DNA from: Comamonadaceae bacterium OH2545_COT-014
GTDB taxonomy: Bacteria > Pseudomonadota > Gammaproteobacteria > Burkholderiales > Burkholderiaceae_C
DNA length: 42,089 nt
Assembly: GCA_003859965.1 (NCBI GenBank)
Contig: RQYR01000026.1
Location: 1 to 42,089 of the forward strand
Direction of reading: 5' to 3'
Part shown: piece after piece, positions 8,815-18,523 of the stretch
Layout: each line of letters starts with the position of its first letter
How positions within the stretch are numbered: the first letter of the stretch is position 1
Notes under the pieces: model-generated
Seen by the model: the letters and a program-made list of their open reading frames with translations, nothing else
The model's database searches: none
Told to the model about the DNA's origin: nothing
Position numbers and translations under genes: made by a program

Positions 8815-10812
8815 TCAGTGCCCGAGCACGATGCCTTCGCGCCGCGGGTCGGCGCCGCCCACCCAGACGGGCCGCCCGTCGCGCTGGCCGCGTGCAATGG
8901 TGGCAATGCCGCTGCTCTGGGCGTTGACCGACACCGTATGCCCCAGCGCCTTCAAGCCTTGCACCAGCGCGTCGTTGGCGCCGCCGTTCGCAGCGTCAAT
9001 GGCCGGGTGCTCGCCGCCGACGTTGGTGGTGGGGCTGTTGGCCGCGCCAAAGTCCACGAGCGAGGTGGCCTGCTGGGCGTCCAGCCCCCAGTCCAGGGCG
9101 GCCACCAGCGTCTTGGTCACGTACTGGATGATGGTGCCGCCGCCGGGCGAGCCGGTGGCCAGGCGCAGCGGGCCCATGCCGCCTTCCGGCGTCAGGTCGA
9201 ACACCAGCGTGGGCGCCATGGAGCTGCGTGGCCGCTTGCCCGGCTGCACGCGGTTGGCCACGGGCGCGCCATTGACGTGCGGTACGGCGGCGAAGTCGGT
9301 GAGCTGGTTGTTGAGCACGAAGCCCTGGGTGACGTGGTAGGAGCCCATGCTGGCCTCCACCGTAGTGGTCATCGACACGGCGTTGCCCCGGCTGTCCACA
9401 ATGGTCACTTGCGAGGTGCCTGCCTCTTGCGTGGGCACCACCGCCTGCGGCGGGCCGAAGTCGCCCGGCCGCGCGCGGCCCATGCTGCGGCCTGGATCGA
9501 TCAGGCTGGCGCGCTGCTTCAGATAGTGCTTGTCCAGCAGCGTTTGCCAGGAGCCGCCGGGCAGCGGCACGAAGTCGGTGTCGGCCACGTAGGCGTCACG
9601 GTCGGCATAGGCCAGGCGCTGCGCTTCGCTGATGAGGTGCACGCCCATGACGGAGGGTTTGCCGCCGTTCAGGTCGATGCCGGTGGGCGGGTGCGCGGCC
9701 AGATCGAAGTTTTCCAGAATGCCCAGCGCGGAGGCCACGGCCACGCCGCCGGACGACGGCGGCGGCATGCCGCAGACCATGTAGCGCATGCGGTAGGTGG
9801 TGCACAGGGCCGGGCGGCGTTTGGCCTGGTAGCTGGCCAGATCGGCCAGGGTGGTCAGGCCGGGGGTGATGGCGCTGCCGTCCGTGGCGCTGCGGTCCAG
9901 CCCGATCTTGCGGACGATGCCTTGGGCGATGTCGCCGGTATAGAACGCATCCGCGCCCTGGGCGGCCAGGGTGCTCAGCGTGGCGGCGTAGGCCGGGTTC
10001 TTGAACAGCGCGCCCAGCGGCAGCGGGCGGCCATCGGCGTGCAGGTAAAGCGCGGCGGCGTCCGGGTCGCGCGCCAGCGCGGGGGCGGCGCGCTCCAGCG
10101 CCGCGGCCATGCGGCCGCTGATCTGAAAGCCCTGCTGCGCCAGCGTGATGGCGGGCTGCATCAGCTCGCGCCATGGCAGGCGGCCATGGTCGCCATGCGC
10201 CAGGCCCAGCATGCGCACTGCGCCCGGCGTGCCAATGGAGCGGCCGCTGGCGCGCGCGCTGGGCTGCGGCGTGCCGCTGTCGGCGCTGTCGCCAATCCAG
10301 CGCAGGTAGTTTTCGGTGGCGGCCGCGGGGGCGGTTTCGCGGCCGTCGTAGGCCACCACTTTCCGCTGGGCGGCGTCGTAATGCAGCATGAATGCGCCGC
10401 CGCCGATGCCGCTGGACTGCGGCTCCACCAAGCCCAGCACCATTTGCACGGCCACGGCCGCATCCACGGCGCTGCCGCCGGCCTGAAGCACTTCGCAACC
10501 GGCCTTGCTGGCCAGCGGGTTGGCGGTGCTGACCATGAATTGATGGGCATAGGTGGCGGCGCGGTTCGGGCGGTAGCCGGAGGCAGGCTCCGGCGCGGCC
10601 GGGTCGCCAGGCAGACCCGAGCCCACGACCACGGATTGGCCGCCGTCGGACTGCACAACGCAGGTCTGGGTGCGGTCTGGCGGCGGGGGCGTGTCCAGGG
10701 CGTTGTCGCTGCTGCCGCCGCAGCTGGCCAACAGCAGGATGGCCGTGGCGGCAGCCGCCTGGGCCACGGAACGTGGCGGGAAAAACGCGAGGGGACGGCG
10801 AACCGTGTCCAT
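8815..10812 (-). CDS. ggt: Gamma-glutamyltransferase, lipoprotein form
   Basis: This enzyme cleaves or transfers the gamma-glutamyl group of glutathione and related peptides. The precursor of 665 residues has a lipoprotein signal with lipobox LLASC (Cys31), so it should be anchored in the envelope; most relatives are soluble periplasmic proteins. Family motifs are all present: GGSAVDAAVA, SSGIGGGAFML, the glutamate-binding YDGRETAP, and TSQVTIVD where the Thr near residue 466 is the autoprocessing and catalytic nucleophile. NNQLTDF and ATGSPGGGTI follow in the small subunit. ATG 10812 was chosen because AAGGAG lies 6 bp upstream, although the frame is open to 10881. Four extra Cys in the large subunit are less usual. 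It sits downstream of rpoN on the same strand, with a 160-bp gap. Confidence 0.92.
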   Translation of the reverse strand: MDTVRRPLAFFPPRSVAQAAAATAILLLASCGGSSDNALDTPPPPDRTQTCVVQSDGGQSVVVGSGLPGDPAAPEPASGYRPNRAATYAHQFMVSTANPLASKAGCEVLQAGGSAVDAAVAVQMVLGLVEPQSSGIGGGAFMLHYDAAQRKVVAYDGRETAPAAATENYLRWIGDSADSGTPQPSARASGRSIGTPGAVRMLGLAHGDHGRLPWRELMQPAITLAQQGFQISGRMAAALERAAPALARDPDAAALYLHADGRPLPLGALFKNPAYAATLSTLAAQGADAFYTGDIAQGIVRKIGLDRSATDGSAITPGLTTLADLASYQAKRRPALCTTYRMRYMVCGMPPPSSGGVAVASALGILENFDLAAHPPTGIDLNGGKPSVMGVHLISEAQRLAYADRDAYVADTDFVPLPGGSWQTLLDKHYLKQRASLIDPGRSMGRARPGDFGPPQAVVPTQEAGTSQVTIVDSRGNAVSMTTTVEASMGSYHVTQGFVLNNQLTDFAAVPHVNGAPVANRVQPGKRPRSSMAPTLVFDLTPEGGMGPLRLATGSPGGGTIIQYVTKTLVAALDWGLDAQQATSLVDFGAANSPTTNVGGEHPAIDAANGGANDALVQGLKALGHTVSVNAQSSGIATIARGQRDGRPVWVGGADPRREGIVLGH

Positions 10813-10971
10813 CAATAACTCCTTGGGTTGGATGGGGGCAAAAAAGCGGCTTACCTTGCCAGTGTGGCCGCCGCTTGTCATCAGGGCAAACCTGTGGGGC
10901 GCCGGTGCAGGCTGCTGGTGCGCCTGCCGGTGCGGCGGCCTGGAGGGACGGTGCCAGCAGGCAAGGGCGAT

Positions 10972-12537
10972 TCAGGCTGGCTTGCGCAGGCTGGCCACGG
11001 GGATGCGCAAGCCTTCGCGGTACTTGGCGACGGTGCGGCGCGCGCAGTCGATGCCCTGCTCCTTCAGCATCTCGGCAATTTGCCCGTCGGACAGGGGCTT
11101 GGCGGGGTTTTCGGCGGCGATGAACTGCTTGATGAGCGCGCGCACCGCCGTGCTGCTGGCGTTGCCGCCGGTTTCGGTGCCGAGGGCGGAGCCGAAGAAG
11201 TGCTTGAGCTCGAACGTGCCTTGCGGCGTGGCCATGTACTTGGCGGTGGTGACGCGGCTGATGGTGGATTCATGCACGCCCAGCTCTTCGGCCAGCTCGC
11301 GCTGGACCATGGGGCGCATGGCGATTTCGCCGTGAATGAAGAAGTTGCGCTGGCGCTCGACGATGGCCTGGCTGACGCGCAAGATGGTGTCAAAGCGCTG
11401 CTGGATGTTCTTGATGAACCAGCGCGCTTCCTGCAGGCGCTGGCTGAGGGCCTGGTGGCCTTCGCCCTTGCCGCCGCGCAGCGCGCTGGCGTACAGCTCG
11501 TGCACGCGCAGGCGCGGCACCACGTCGGGGTTGATCTGCACGCGAAAACGCTGGGTGGGGCCGCTGCCCGCGGCGGTGACGATCACGTCGGGCACGATCA
11601 CGTCACGCTCCACGTCCGTGAAGCGGCGGCCGGGCTTGGGCTCCAGGCGCGTGATGCAGGCGGCGGCGGCGCGCAGGGCGTCTTCGCTCTCGCCGGTGAG
11701 CTGGGCCAGCTTGCGCCAGTCGCGCCGGGCCAGCAAATCCAGCGCGCCGTGCTGGGCGCACAGCTTGAGGGCGCTGGCAATGGCGGCGGCCTCGCTGGCG
11801 GGCAGCGCATGGTCGGCCTGACGGCTTTTCAGTTGCAGCGTGAGGCATTCGGCCAGGTTGCGCGCGCCCACGCCCGCCGGCTCCAGCGATTGCAGCAGCT
11901 TGAGCGCCAGCGTGAAGCGGTGCACCAGCTCTTCCATCTGTTCCAGGCCGTCGTCATCGTCCAGCAAGGTGGCGGCCAGCTGGGCGATGGAGTCTTCGAG
12001 ATAGCCGTCGTCGTTGAGCGACTCGATCAGAAAGTGCAGCGCGGCCATGTCTTCCGGCGCGAGGCGGAAGGCCAGCGCCTGGCGGTGCAGGTGTTCGGCC
12101 AGGGTTTCCTGCGGGCCGCCGCGTTCGCCGGGGTCGCGCTCGTCGTCGTCCGCCGGGTTGGGGCGCGGCGCGCTATCGGCGCCCCATTCGCCGTCGTCGG
12201 CGCCAATGTCCATGCTGCCGTCGCCGTCCCAGCTTTCGGTCAGCACGCAGTCCAGGTCTTTCAGGGCGCCATCGCCCTCCGCGTCGGGGCTTTCCGCCAG
12301 GCTTTCCGTCGCGTCTTCGCTGTTGCGCCCGCCGTCGCTGGCGGGCGGGGCGGTCAGGGGACGTTCCTCGTCAACGGGGGCGTCGTCCTCACGCTCCAGA
12401 AAGGGGTTGTCGTCCAGCATCTGCTCCACCTCGCTGGCCAGCTCCAGCGTGGACAGTTGCAGCAACCGGATGGACTGCTGCAACTGCGGCGTGAGGGCGA
12501 GGTGCTGCGAAACGCGCAGCGACAGGCCGGGTTTCAC
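10972..12537 (-). CDS. rpoN: RNA polymerase sigma-54 factor
   Basis: The 521-residue protein recognises -24/-12 promoters and needs AAA+ activators. Region I is visible at the N-terminus (LSLRVSQHLALTPQLQQSIRLLQLS), then an acidic, low-complexity region II (about residues 45-135). The core-binding domain, the HTH part (ESTISRVTTAKYM) and the RpoN box ARRTVAKYRE at residues 499-508 follow. It overlaps the preceding lptB by 4 bp, so lptA-lptB-rpoN is one coupled unit. In most proteobacteria hpf and ptsN follow rpoN; here ggt follows instead. A likely target within the window is the pilA promoter at 22572. Confidence 0.97.
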   Translation of the reverse strand: MKPGLSLRVSQHLALTPQLQQSIRLLQLSTLELASEVEQMLDDNPFLEREDDAPVDEERPLTAPPASDGGRNSEDATESLAESPDAEGDGALKDLDCVLTESWDGDGSMDIGADDGEWGADSAPRPNPADDDERDPGERGGPQETLAEHLHRQALAFRLAPEDMAALHFLIESLNDDGYLEDSIAQLAATLLDDDDGLEQMEELVHRFTLALKLLQSLEPAGVGARNLAECLTLQLKSRQADHALPASEAAAIASALKLCAQHGALDLLARRDWRKLAQLTGESEDALRAAAACITRLEPKPGRRFTDVERDVIVPDVIVTAAGSGPTQRFRVQINPDVVPRLRVHELYASALRGGKGEGHQALSQRLQEARWFIKNIQQRFDTILRVSQAIVERQRNFFIHGEIAMRPMVQRELAEELGVHESTISRVTTAKYMATPQGTFELKHFFGSALGTETGGNASSTAVRALIKQFIAAENPAKPLSDGQIAEMLKEQGIDCARRTVAKYREGLRIPVASLRKPA

Positions 12538-13373
12538 AGCTTGAAGTGCTCCCCGAGATAGACGCGGCGCACGTCCGGGTTGCCCACGATGTCGGCTGGC
12601 GTGCCGGCGGCCAGCACGCGCCCTTCGCTGATGATGACGGCGTGGTCGCAGATGCCCAGGGTTTCGCGCACGCTGTGGTCGGTGATAAGCACGCCGATGC
12701 CCCGGCTTTTGAGGTAGGCCACGATGCGCTGGATCTCGATGATGGCAATGGGATCAATACCGGCAAATGGCTCGTCCAGCAGGATGAAGCGCGGCTGCGT
12801 GGCCAGGGCGCGGGCGATCTCCACGCGCCGCCGCTCGCCGCCGGAGAGGGCAGGGGCGGGGGCATCGCGCAGCTCGGTGACATGAAGCTGGGCCAGCAGC
12901 TCGTCCAGACGGCGCTCGATCTCGGCGCGCGGCAGCGGGCGGCCGTCGGCGCCGCGCTGCAACTCCAGCACGGCGCGCACGTTCTCGGCCACGGTGAGCT
13001 TGCGGAAGATGGACGCTTCTTGCGGCAGGTACGACAAGCCCAGGCGCGAGCGGCGGTGAATGGGCATGTGCTCGATGGCCTGGCCATCAATGGCGATGCT
13101 GCCGGCGTCGGCCCGCACCAGGCCGACGATCATGTAAAAGGACGTGGTTTTGCCCGCGCCGTTGGGGCCGAGCAGGCCCACCACTTCGCCGCTTTGCACG
13201 GTGAGCGAGACGTCATGCACCACGCGCCGCGCGCCGTAGTTCTTGCGCAGGCTGCGCACCTCCAGGCGGCTGGGCGGGGCCGCAAGCGGCATGGGCCCGG
13301 CGGTGCCGAAAGTGGAAGCCAGCTCGCTGGCCTGGGCGCTGCCGGGGGCCGGGCCGGTGTCCGCGGCCATCAT
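12534..13373 (-). CDS. lptB: LPS export ABC transporter ATP-binding protein
   Basis: LptB powers extraction of lipopolysaccharide from the inner membrane together with LptF, LptG and LptC. The 279-residue protein has Walker A GPNGAGKTT at 69-77, a Q-loop YLPQEASIFRKLT, the signature LSGGERRRVEIARAL, Walker B ILLDEPFAGID and the switch His in ITDHSVRETL. The C-terminus YLGEHFKL is typical of LptB. The first 35 residues are a low-complexity extension compared with the roughly 240-residue family norm; a start at the Met near residue 28 is possible. The gene overlaps lptA upstream and rpoN downstream by 4 bp each, a coupled arrangement that is well conserved in betaproteobacteria. Confidence 0.96.
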   Translation of the reverse strand: MMAADTGPAPGSAQASELASTFGTAGPMPLAAPPSRLEVRSLRKNYGARRVVHDVSLTVQSGEVVGLLGPNGAGKTTSFYMIVGLVRADAGSIAIDGQAIEHMPIHRRSRLGLSYLPQEASIFRKLTVAENVRAVLELQRGADGRPLPRAEIERRLDELLAQLHVTELRDAPAPALSGGERRRVEIARALATQPRFILLDEPFAGIDPIAIIEIQRIVAYLKSRGIGVLITDHSVRETLGICDHAVIISEGRVLAAGTPADIVGNPDVRRVYLGEHFKL

Positions 13374-13999
13374 GGGCGCGCCTCTTGGCTCAGCCGTGGC
13401 GTGGCGCGCAGCGGGGCGGATGCCGGCTTGGCCGCCGGGGCCGCCGCCGGCTGGCGCGGGCCGATGGTGGCCCGCACGCGGCCTGTGCCCTGGGCGCCGC
13501 CGGCCGCGCCACTGCGCGCGGCGGCGCCGTCCACGGTGTACACCTCGGTAGCGTTGTTGTAGACGATGAGCGCGCCGGAAATTTCGTCGGCCAGCGTGGC
13601 GCCGGTGTAGCGCCGCATTTCGGCGCGGCGGCTCAGGCGAACCGTGTCCGCGCGGCTGTCGTATTCAATGCGTTCGGCCTCGCCTTCAATGAATTCGTCC
13701 ACCCCTTCGCGCTTTTGGCGAAAGAAGGCGCGCTGGCCTGCGTCGGCCTGCAGCACGCCGAACTGGTGGCCAGCGGCGTCTTGCCGCACCTCCAGGCGCG
13801 CGCCGCGCATCACGATGGTGCCTTTGGTCAGCACCACGCGGCCGGTGAAGGTGCTGGTCTGGCTTTTGTCGTCATAGCGCAGCGCGTCGGCCTCAATGTT
13901 CATGGGCTTGTCGCGGTCCGCGCGTTCGGCTTGGGCCGTGGCGGTTGCCAGCAAGGCCAGGGCGGCCAGCAGCAGGGAACGGGCCATCGGGTAGATCAT
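13370..13999 (-). CDS. lptA: LPS transport periplasmic protein LptA
   Basis: LptA forms the periplasmic bridge that carries LPS between LptC and LptD. The 209-residue precursor has a signal peptide (about residues 5-24, cleavage after AQA). An OstA/jelly-roll domain follows (MNIEADALRYDDKSQTSTFTGRVVLTKGTIVMRGARLEV ends the first repeats, written here only as the segments NIEADALRYD and GRVVLTKGT). The C-terminus is a Pro/Ala-rich tail of about 40 residues. It begins the lptA-lptB-rpoN unit. The usual lptC gene is not found immediately upstream, where there is only a gene-free gap ending at the dsbA terminator. ATG 13999 has a weak ribosome site; the ATG at 13987 is an alternative. Confidence 0.92.
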   Translation of the reverse strand: MIYPMARSLLLAALALLATATAQAERADRDKPMNIEADALRYDDKSQTSTFTGRVVLTKGTIVMRGARLEVRQDAAGHQFGVLQADAGQRAFFRQKREGVDEFIEGEAERIEYDSRADTVRLSRRAEMRRYTGATLADEISGALIVYNNATEVYTVDGAAARSGAAGGAQGTGRVRATIGPRQPAAAPAAKPASAPLRATPRLSQEARP

Positions 14000-14307
14000 C
14001 TGATTCCGTTTCTAAGTTAAGCCATCACCTTGGATGCGTGGCGCCCGCTGGCGCGCCGTGTGTGGGCCTGGATGCAGGGTTGTGGAGCCAAGGCACGTTT
14101 TTTGCTTGGGCACCTTCTGTCATTGTATGGCCCGATGGTGTGCGCCTGGGACGCCTGGCTGCAATGGCGAGCCTTCACTGGTTCACGCCTGCATGGCAAA
14201 AAGCCCGCCAATGGCGGGCTTTTCCAGCAAAGGCTGGGGGGAGAGTCGTGCGGCAGGACGGGCCGCACCCCGTGCGCCTTGGGCGCTTGGGGGCAAATGG
14301 CGGTGGC
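14000..14307. other. Gene-free gap between lptA and dsbA
   Basis: No credible gene is seen here. It contains the dsbA terminator at 14198-14224. On the minus strand it has a TACAAT hexamer (14122-14127) that could serve as a -10 element for the lptA operon, though no convincing -35 accompanies it. An 83-codon minus frame (14017-14268) runs straight through the terminator and has no domain features. Confidence 0.5.
14198..14224. terminator. Intrinsic terminator, bidirectional
   Basis: A perfect stem AAAAAGCCCGCC / GGCGGGCTTTT with a 3-base loop (AAT at 14210-14212) is flanked by A and T tracts on both sides. It lies 84 bp beyond the dsbA stop and can end dsbA transcription on the minus strand. 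Confidence 0.88.
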
Positions 14308-14964
14308 TCAGGCGCCCTTGCGTTCCTTGGCGATCAGGGCGTCAGCCGTTTGCAGCATGCGTTCAAAGCCGCTGGTCAGGGACGGATCCGTGTAGTAGCG
14401 GCCGGCGATGCCCAGCGCGGGCGTGCCTTCCACCTGATAGTCCTCTTGCAGTTGCAGGGCGCGGCGCACTTTGCTGGCTACGCCGAAGGACTTGTAGGCT
14501 GCGGCGAATTTTTCGCGGTCAAGGCCCTGTTCGGCAATCCAGGGCAGCAGCACGTTTTCCTGGTCGAGACGCTTGCGCTCGTTTTGCAGGGCCGTGAACA
14601 CTTTCATGTGCACGGCATCTACGGCGCCCATGGCCTCCAGCGCGTAATAGATGCGTTGCAGCGGCTCGAACGCCTTGCTGAAGCCCACGTGCACGCGCTG
14701 CACGAAGACATCTTTGGGGGCGGCGGCTTTCCACTTTTCGAACATCGGCTCGAAGTCCTTGCAGTGCGAGCAGCCATAGGAGAAGAATTCGATCACCCCC
14801 ACCTGTCCGGCCTGCGCGCCTTCCACTGGGGCGCGCTGCTTGAGGGTTTTGTAGTCCTTGCCTTCCTTGGGCACGAAGCCGGCCGTTTGCGCGGCGGCTG
14901 GCAGCGCCATGAGGCCGGCCCAGGCGGGCAAGGTGGCGGCCAGGGTGAATTCGCGACGTTTCAT
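14308..14964 (-). CDS. dsbA: Thiol:disulfide interchange protein DsbA
   Basis: DsbA introduces disulfide bonds into proteins newly exported to the periplasm, for example the pilin encoded at 22670. The 218-residue precursor has a twin-Arg-like MKRREFTLAA start and a signal peptide ending near PAAAQ-TA. The thioredoxin fold has the active site GCSHC (Cys65 and Cys68), whereas E. coli has CPHC; a Ser in the second position is an ordinary variant in this group as I recall. The helical insert and the cis-Pro segment VEGTPALGIAGRYY are present. ATG 14964 was chosen because AAGGAG lies 10 bp upstream; the open frame up to 15054 has no support. It follows the SPOR-domain gene and argS on the same strand. 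Confidence 0.93.
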   Translation of the reverse strand: MKRREFTLAATLPAWAGLMALPAAAQTAGFVPKEGKDYKTLKQRAPVEGAQAGQVGVIEFFSYGCSHCKDFEPMFEKWKAAAPKDVFVQRVHVGFSKAFEPLQRIYYALEAMGAVDAVHMKVFTALQNERKRLDQENVLLPWIAEQGLDREKFAAAYKSFGVASKVRRALQLQEDYQVEGTPALGIAGRYYTDPSLTSGFERMLQTADALIAKERKGA

Positions 14965-15075
14965 TTGAGAGAGGCTCCTTGTATTAGAGGCAGGGCGGGT
15001 CTGAGCGGCGGCGCGCGGGCAAGTTCCCGCAGCGGCGGGGCGTTTGCTCCGCAACCAGGCCGGTGGCGCGGAGTT

Positions 15076-15855
15076 TTACCGTTGCACGCGCACCAGGGCC
15101 GAGTCGAAGCCGTTGCTGTCCAGGCGTTCTTTCACGCGGTCGGCCGCGTCTTTGTTCTGGAACGGGCCCACGCGCACGCGGTAAACGGTGCGGCCGGCTT
15201 GTTCGCGCTCGGACACGCGCGCTTGCACACCCATGAGCGACAGGCGGGCGCGCTGGGCTTCGGCATCAGCAGGGGCGCGGAAGGCGCCGGCTTGCACGAA
15301 ATAGGTGAACGGATCGGCGCCGCTGGCTGCTGGCGCAGTGGGGGCAGTGGGTGCGGTGTTGGCGTTGCGCGCGCGGGCGGCAGCGAAGTCGCCCAGCGGA
15401 TCATCCGAAGCGCGCGGGCTGCGCGGCGTGGTTTGCTGCGCCTGCGTGGGTTCCGGGGGCTTCTCAGCGGTGCGAGGCTCGGGGCGGGGCGGGGCGGGGC
15501 GGACTTCAGCCGGAGCCGGAATAGGCGCGGCGGGCGGGGCGGGGCGCGCCGTGGTTTCGTCTGGCCGGATGGGGGCGGGCGCGGGCGCTGGAACGACGGC
15601 GCCGCCAGCGGCTGGCGGGCGGGCGCCGTTGCGGTTGCGCAAGGGGGCGTTGGGGTCCCAGTCGCGGTTGCGCTCGGCTTCGGCGGCGTCTTGCCCGGTG
15701 GTGCGCGAGGTGTTTTTGTTGACGAAGGGCACGGGCACTTTGGCCACGTAAATGGCCACGCCCAGCGCCACGCCCAGGCCAATCATGACGCCCAGCAGCA
15801 GGCCAAGGAAGGTGCCGCCGCGCTGGCGGTTTTGCAGGGTTGACAGTTGCATCAC
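15076..15855 (-). CDS. SPOR-domain cell-division-type protein (FtsN-like architecture)
   Basis: The 259-residue protein has a short cytoplasmic N-terminus, one membrane helix (about residues 17-40), a long Pro/Ala/Arg linker and a C-terminal SPOR domain (about residues 180-259, [10 protein letters not shown] to [15 protein letters not shown]). SPOR domains bind denuded septal peptidoglycan, so a role at the division site is expected; FtsN is the prototype. The architecture matches FtsN, but I cannot distinguish FtsN from other SPOR proteins. The ATG overlaps the argS stop by 4 bp, indicating coupling. The linker DNA has tandem GGGGC runs (15480-15495), a slippage-prone feature. Confidence 0.85.
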   Translation of the reverse strand: MMQLSTLQNRQRGGTFLGLLLGVMIGLGVALGVAIYVAKVPVPFVNKNTSRTTGQDAAEAERNRDWDPNAPLRNRNGARPPAAGGAVVPAPAPAPIRPDETTARPAPPAAPIPAPAEVRPAPPRPEPRTAEKPPEPTQAQQTTPRSPRASDDPLGDFAAARARNANTAPTAPTAPAASGADPFTYFVQAGAFRAPADAEAQRARLSLMGVQARVSEREQAGRTVYRVRVGPFQNKDAADRVKERLDSNGFDSALVRVQR

Positions 15856-17525
15856 ATCCGCTCCGGGGCGTTGACGCCCAGCATGCCCAGGCCGTTGCGC
15901 AGCACTTGCGCCGTGGCGGCCACCAGGGCCAGGCGCGCGGTTTTTACGGCGCTGTCATCGACCAGGATGCGCTCGGCATCGTAATAGCTGTGGTAGGCGG
16001 CGGCCAGCTCGCGCAGGTAGAAGGTGACATCGTGCGGGGCGAAGTCCTGCGCGGCGGCGGTGAGCATGTCGGGGTACTTGGCCAGCTGCAGCATCAGCGC
16101 CTGGGCGGCGGGGGTGTCCAGCGGGGCCAGATCGGCCTGGGCCAGCGTGGCCGCGTCGCCGCCCCAGGCCTGCAGCACGGAGCAGATGCGCGCGTGCGCG
16201 TACTGCACGTAGTACACCGGGTTGTCGTTGTTTTGCTGCACGGCCAGGTCGACGTCGAAGGTGTATTCGGTGTCGGGCTTGCGGCTGAGCAGGAAGAAGC
16301 GCACGGCATCGGCGCTGGTCCACTCGATCAGGTCGCGCAGCGTAACGTAGCTGCCGGCGCGCTTGCTGATTTTGACCTCCTCGCCGCCGCGCACCACGCG
16401 CACCATGGTGTGCAGCACGTAGTCGGGGTAGCCTTTGGGGATGCCGGCCTCCAGCCCTTGCAGGCCGGCGCGCACGCGGGCGATGGTGCCGTGGTGGTCG
16501 GTGCCTTGGATGTTGATGGCCTTGGCAAAACCGCGCTCCCACTTGGCCTGGTGGTAGGCCACGTCGGGCACGAAGTAGGTGTAGCCGCCGTCTTGCTTGC
16601 GCATGACGCGGTCTTTGTCGTCGCCGAAATCGGTGGTGCGCAGCCACAGCGCACCGCCTTCCTCGTAGGTGTGGCCTTGGTCGATCAGGCGTTGAACGGT
16701 GCGTGCCACGCGGCCGTCGGCGTACAGGCTGCTTTCCAGGTAGTAGTTGTCAAACTTCAGGCGGAAGGCCTGCAAGTCTTTGTCTTGCTCGTTGCGCAGA
16801 TAGGCCACGGCGAACTGGCGCACGTTGTCATAGTCCTGCGGGTTGCCGTTGGCAGTGAATTCGCGGTCGTCGGCGCGGACGGTTTTTCGGGCCAGAAAGT
16901 CGTCGGCGATGTCCTGGATGTAGTCGCCGTTGTAGGCGGCCTCGGGCCAGGCAGCGTCGCCGGGCTTAATGCCCTGGGCGCGCAGTTGCACGCTCTGGGT
17001 CAGGGTGTCGATCTGCACGCCGGCGTCGTTGTAATAGAACTCGCGCGTGACGTCCCATCCCTGGCTGGCCAGCAGGTTGCAGATGGCATCGCCCAGCGCC
17101 GCCTGGCGGCCGTGGCCCACGTGCAGCGGGCCGGTGGGGTTGGCGCTGACAAACTCTACCAAAACACGCTCTTGGGCCGATGGTTGTAGGCCGTATTGCT
17201 CTTTTTTTGAGAGCACTTCTTGCACCGTCTGCTGCTTGGCGGCGGGCTTGAGGCGGATGTTGATGAAACCGGGGCCGGCAATGTCCAGCGCATCCACCCA
17301 GCGGGTGAAAGCCGGCGTGGCCAGCAGGGCGGTTTTAAGCTGCTCGGCCACGGCGCGCGGGTTGCTTTTGAGCGGCTTGGCCAGTTGCATGGCGGCTGTG
17401 CAGGCCAAATCGCCATGGGCGGCTTGCTTGGGCGATTCGAACGCGGCACGCGCGCCCGCACCGGGCGACAGCTTGTCCAGCTCGGCAGCCAGCGCGGCCA
17501 GCAGTTCTTTCTTCACGGATTGCAT
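15852..17525 (-). CDS. argS: Arginyl-tRNA synthetase
   Basis: This class I synthetase charges tRNA-Arg. With ATG 17525 it has 557 residues, the usual family length. The N-terminal Add-1 domain (about 1-110) precedes the catalytic core with the HIGH-type motif [10 protein letters not shown] (HVGH at 135-138) and a KMSKS-equivalent KISKRAG. The C-terminal DALR anticodon-binding domain follows ([16 protein letters not shown] onward, ending [11 protein letters not shown]). The frame is open for another 86 codons upstream to 17783, but those residues are Pro/Ala/His-rich and unconserved. The gene overlaps the SPOR gene by 4 bp and lies 125 bp from ubiG on the same strand. Confidence 0.96.
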   Translation of the reverse strand: MQSVKKELLAALAAELDKLSPGAGARAAFESPKQAAHGDLACTAAMQLAKPLKSNPRAVAEQLKTALLATPAFTRWVDALDIAGPGFINIRLKPAAKQQTVQEVLSKKEQYGLQPSAQERVLVEFVSANPTGPLHVGHGRQAALGDAICNLLASQGWDVTREFYYNDAGVQIDTLTQSVQLRAQGIKPGDAAWPEAAYNGDYIQDIADDFLARKTVRADDREFTANGNPQDYDNVRQFAVAYLRNEQDKDLQAFRLKFDNYYLESSLYADGRVARTVQRLIDQGHTYEEGGALWLRTTDFGDDKDRVMRKQDGGYTYFVPDVAYHQAKWERGFAKAINIQGTDHHGTIARVRAGLQGLEAGIPKGYPDYVLHTMVRVVRGGEEVKISKRAGSYVTLRDLIEWTSADAVRFFLLSRKPDTEYTFDVDLAVQQNNDNPVYYVQYAHARICSVLQAWGGDAATLAQADLAPLDTPAAQALMLQLAKYPDMLTAAAQDFAPHDVTFYLRELAAAYHSYYDAERILVDDSAVKTARLALVAATAQVLRNGLGMLGVNAPERM

Positions 17526-17650
17526 CGGGCGGATTTTACGGGCGGGCTGTAGCGCCCAAGCAACGCCGCAGGCGGCGAATGGGGCTGCCTGACCGTGCGG
17601 CGCGGCTGCCTGGCGGCCAGGCGCGGGGCGCTTTGGCGGGTGAGCGGCCC

Positions 17651-18364
17651 CTATGCCGAAGCGGGGCGCTGCGTGGCCAGCAGGTAGTTCACGCCCGTGT
17701 CGGGCGCCAGGCGGTAGCGCCGTGTGATGGGGTTGTATTGCAGGCCCGTGCTGTGGCGCAGTGCCAGGCCTGCATCGCGGCAAAAGCGCGCCAGCTCGCT
17801 GGGGCGAATGAAGCGGTCGTATTCATGCGTGCCGCGTGGTACCAGCCGCAGCAGGTATTCGGCCCCCACAATGGCCATCAGGTATGACTTGGGGTTGCGG
17901 TTGAGCGTGGAGAAAAACACCCAGCCGCCGGGTTTGACCAGCGTGGCGCACGCTTGGACGATGGAGGCCGGGTCCGGCACGTGCTCCAGCATCTCCATGC
18001 AGGTCACCACGTCGAACGTGGCCGGAGCCTCGGCCGCCAGCGCTTCGGCCGCAATAGCGCGGTAGCTGATGCGCGGGGTCTGCGCTTCCAGCGCATGCAG
18101 CCGGGCCACTTGCAAGGACTTTTCGGCCAAGTCAATGCCCAGCACCTCTGCCCCCTTGCGCGCCATGGCGTCGGCCAAGATACCGCCGCCACAGCCCACG
18201 TCCAGCACACGCGCGCCAGACAGTGGGCGCTGGCTTTGAATCCAGCCCAGGCGCAGCGGGTTGATTTGGTGAAGCGGGCCAAACTCACCCTCAGTGTCCC
18301 ACCAGCGGTGGGCCAGGGCAGAAAACTTTTCCAGCTCGGCGTCGTCGGCATTGCGCAGGTTCAT
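17651..18364 (-). CDS. ubiG: Ubiquinone biosynthesis O-methyltransferase
   Basis: UbiG carries out both O-methylation steps of ubiquinone synthesis using S-adenosylmethionine. The 237-residue protein starts [23 protein letters not shown], characteristic of UbiG. SAM-binding motif [10 protein letters not shown] is at 53-61, followed by GIDLAEKS, then [10 protein letters not shown] and [19 protein letters not shown]. The C-terminal [12 protein letters not shown] is also typical. ATG 18364 gives the family length; upstream codons to 18424 enter the terminator of the neighbouring gene and are not coding. It is preceded by the RRM gene and its terminator, so it needs its own promoter between 18365 and 18425. 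Confidence 0.95.
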   Translation of the reverse strand: MNLRNADDAELEKFSALAHRWWDTEGEFGPLHQINPLRLGWIQSQRPLSGARVLDVGCGGGILADAMARKGAEVLGIDLAEKSLQVARLHALEAQTPRISYRAIAAEALAAEAPATFDVVTCMEMLEHVPDPASIVQACATLVKPGGWVFFSTLNRNPKSYLMAIVGAEYLLRLVPRGTHEYDRFIRPSELARFCRDAGLALRHSTGLQYNPITRRYRLAPDTGVNYLLATQRPASA

Positions 18365-18425
18365 GGCATGGCATTTTCCCATGCGTTGACGGGCATGCCA
18401 CATGGCCAAGCCAGTCTGCACCATG

Positions 18426-18456
18426 AAAAAAGGAAGCCAGGCGGCTTCCTTTTTTC
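18426..18456. terminator. Intrinsic terminator, bidirectional
   Basis: The stem AAAAAAGGAAGCC / GGCTTCCTTTTTT with a tiny loop (18426-18456) has T runs on both strands. It lies about 70 bp beyond the stop of the minus-strand RRM gene and ends that transcript just before the ubiG promoter region. Confidence 0.88.
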
Positions 18457-18523
18457 ATCCTTGAAGTGAGGAAAGTTTTATTAAATGAGAAGCGCCATGA
18501 GTGCTCTCACTGTAGCCTGCGCT

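Noticed and set aside
14017-14268. 83-codon minus frame between lptA and dsbA
   Set aside because: It runs through an intrinsic terminator, overlaps the lptA promoter zone and shows no protein family features, so it is not the missing lptC.
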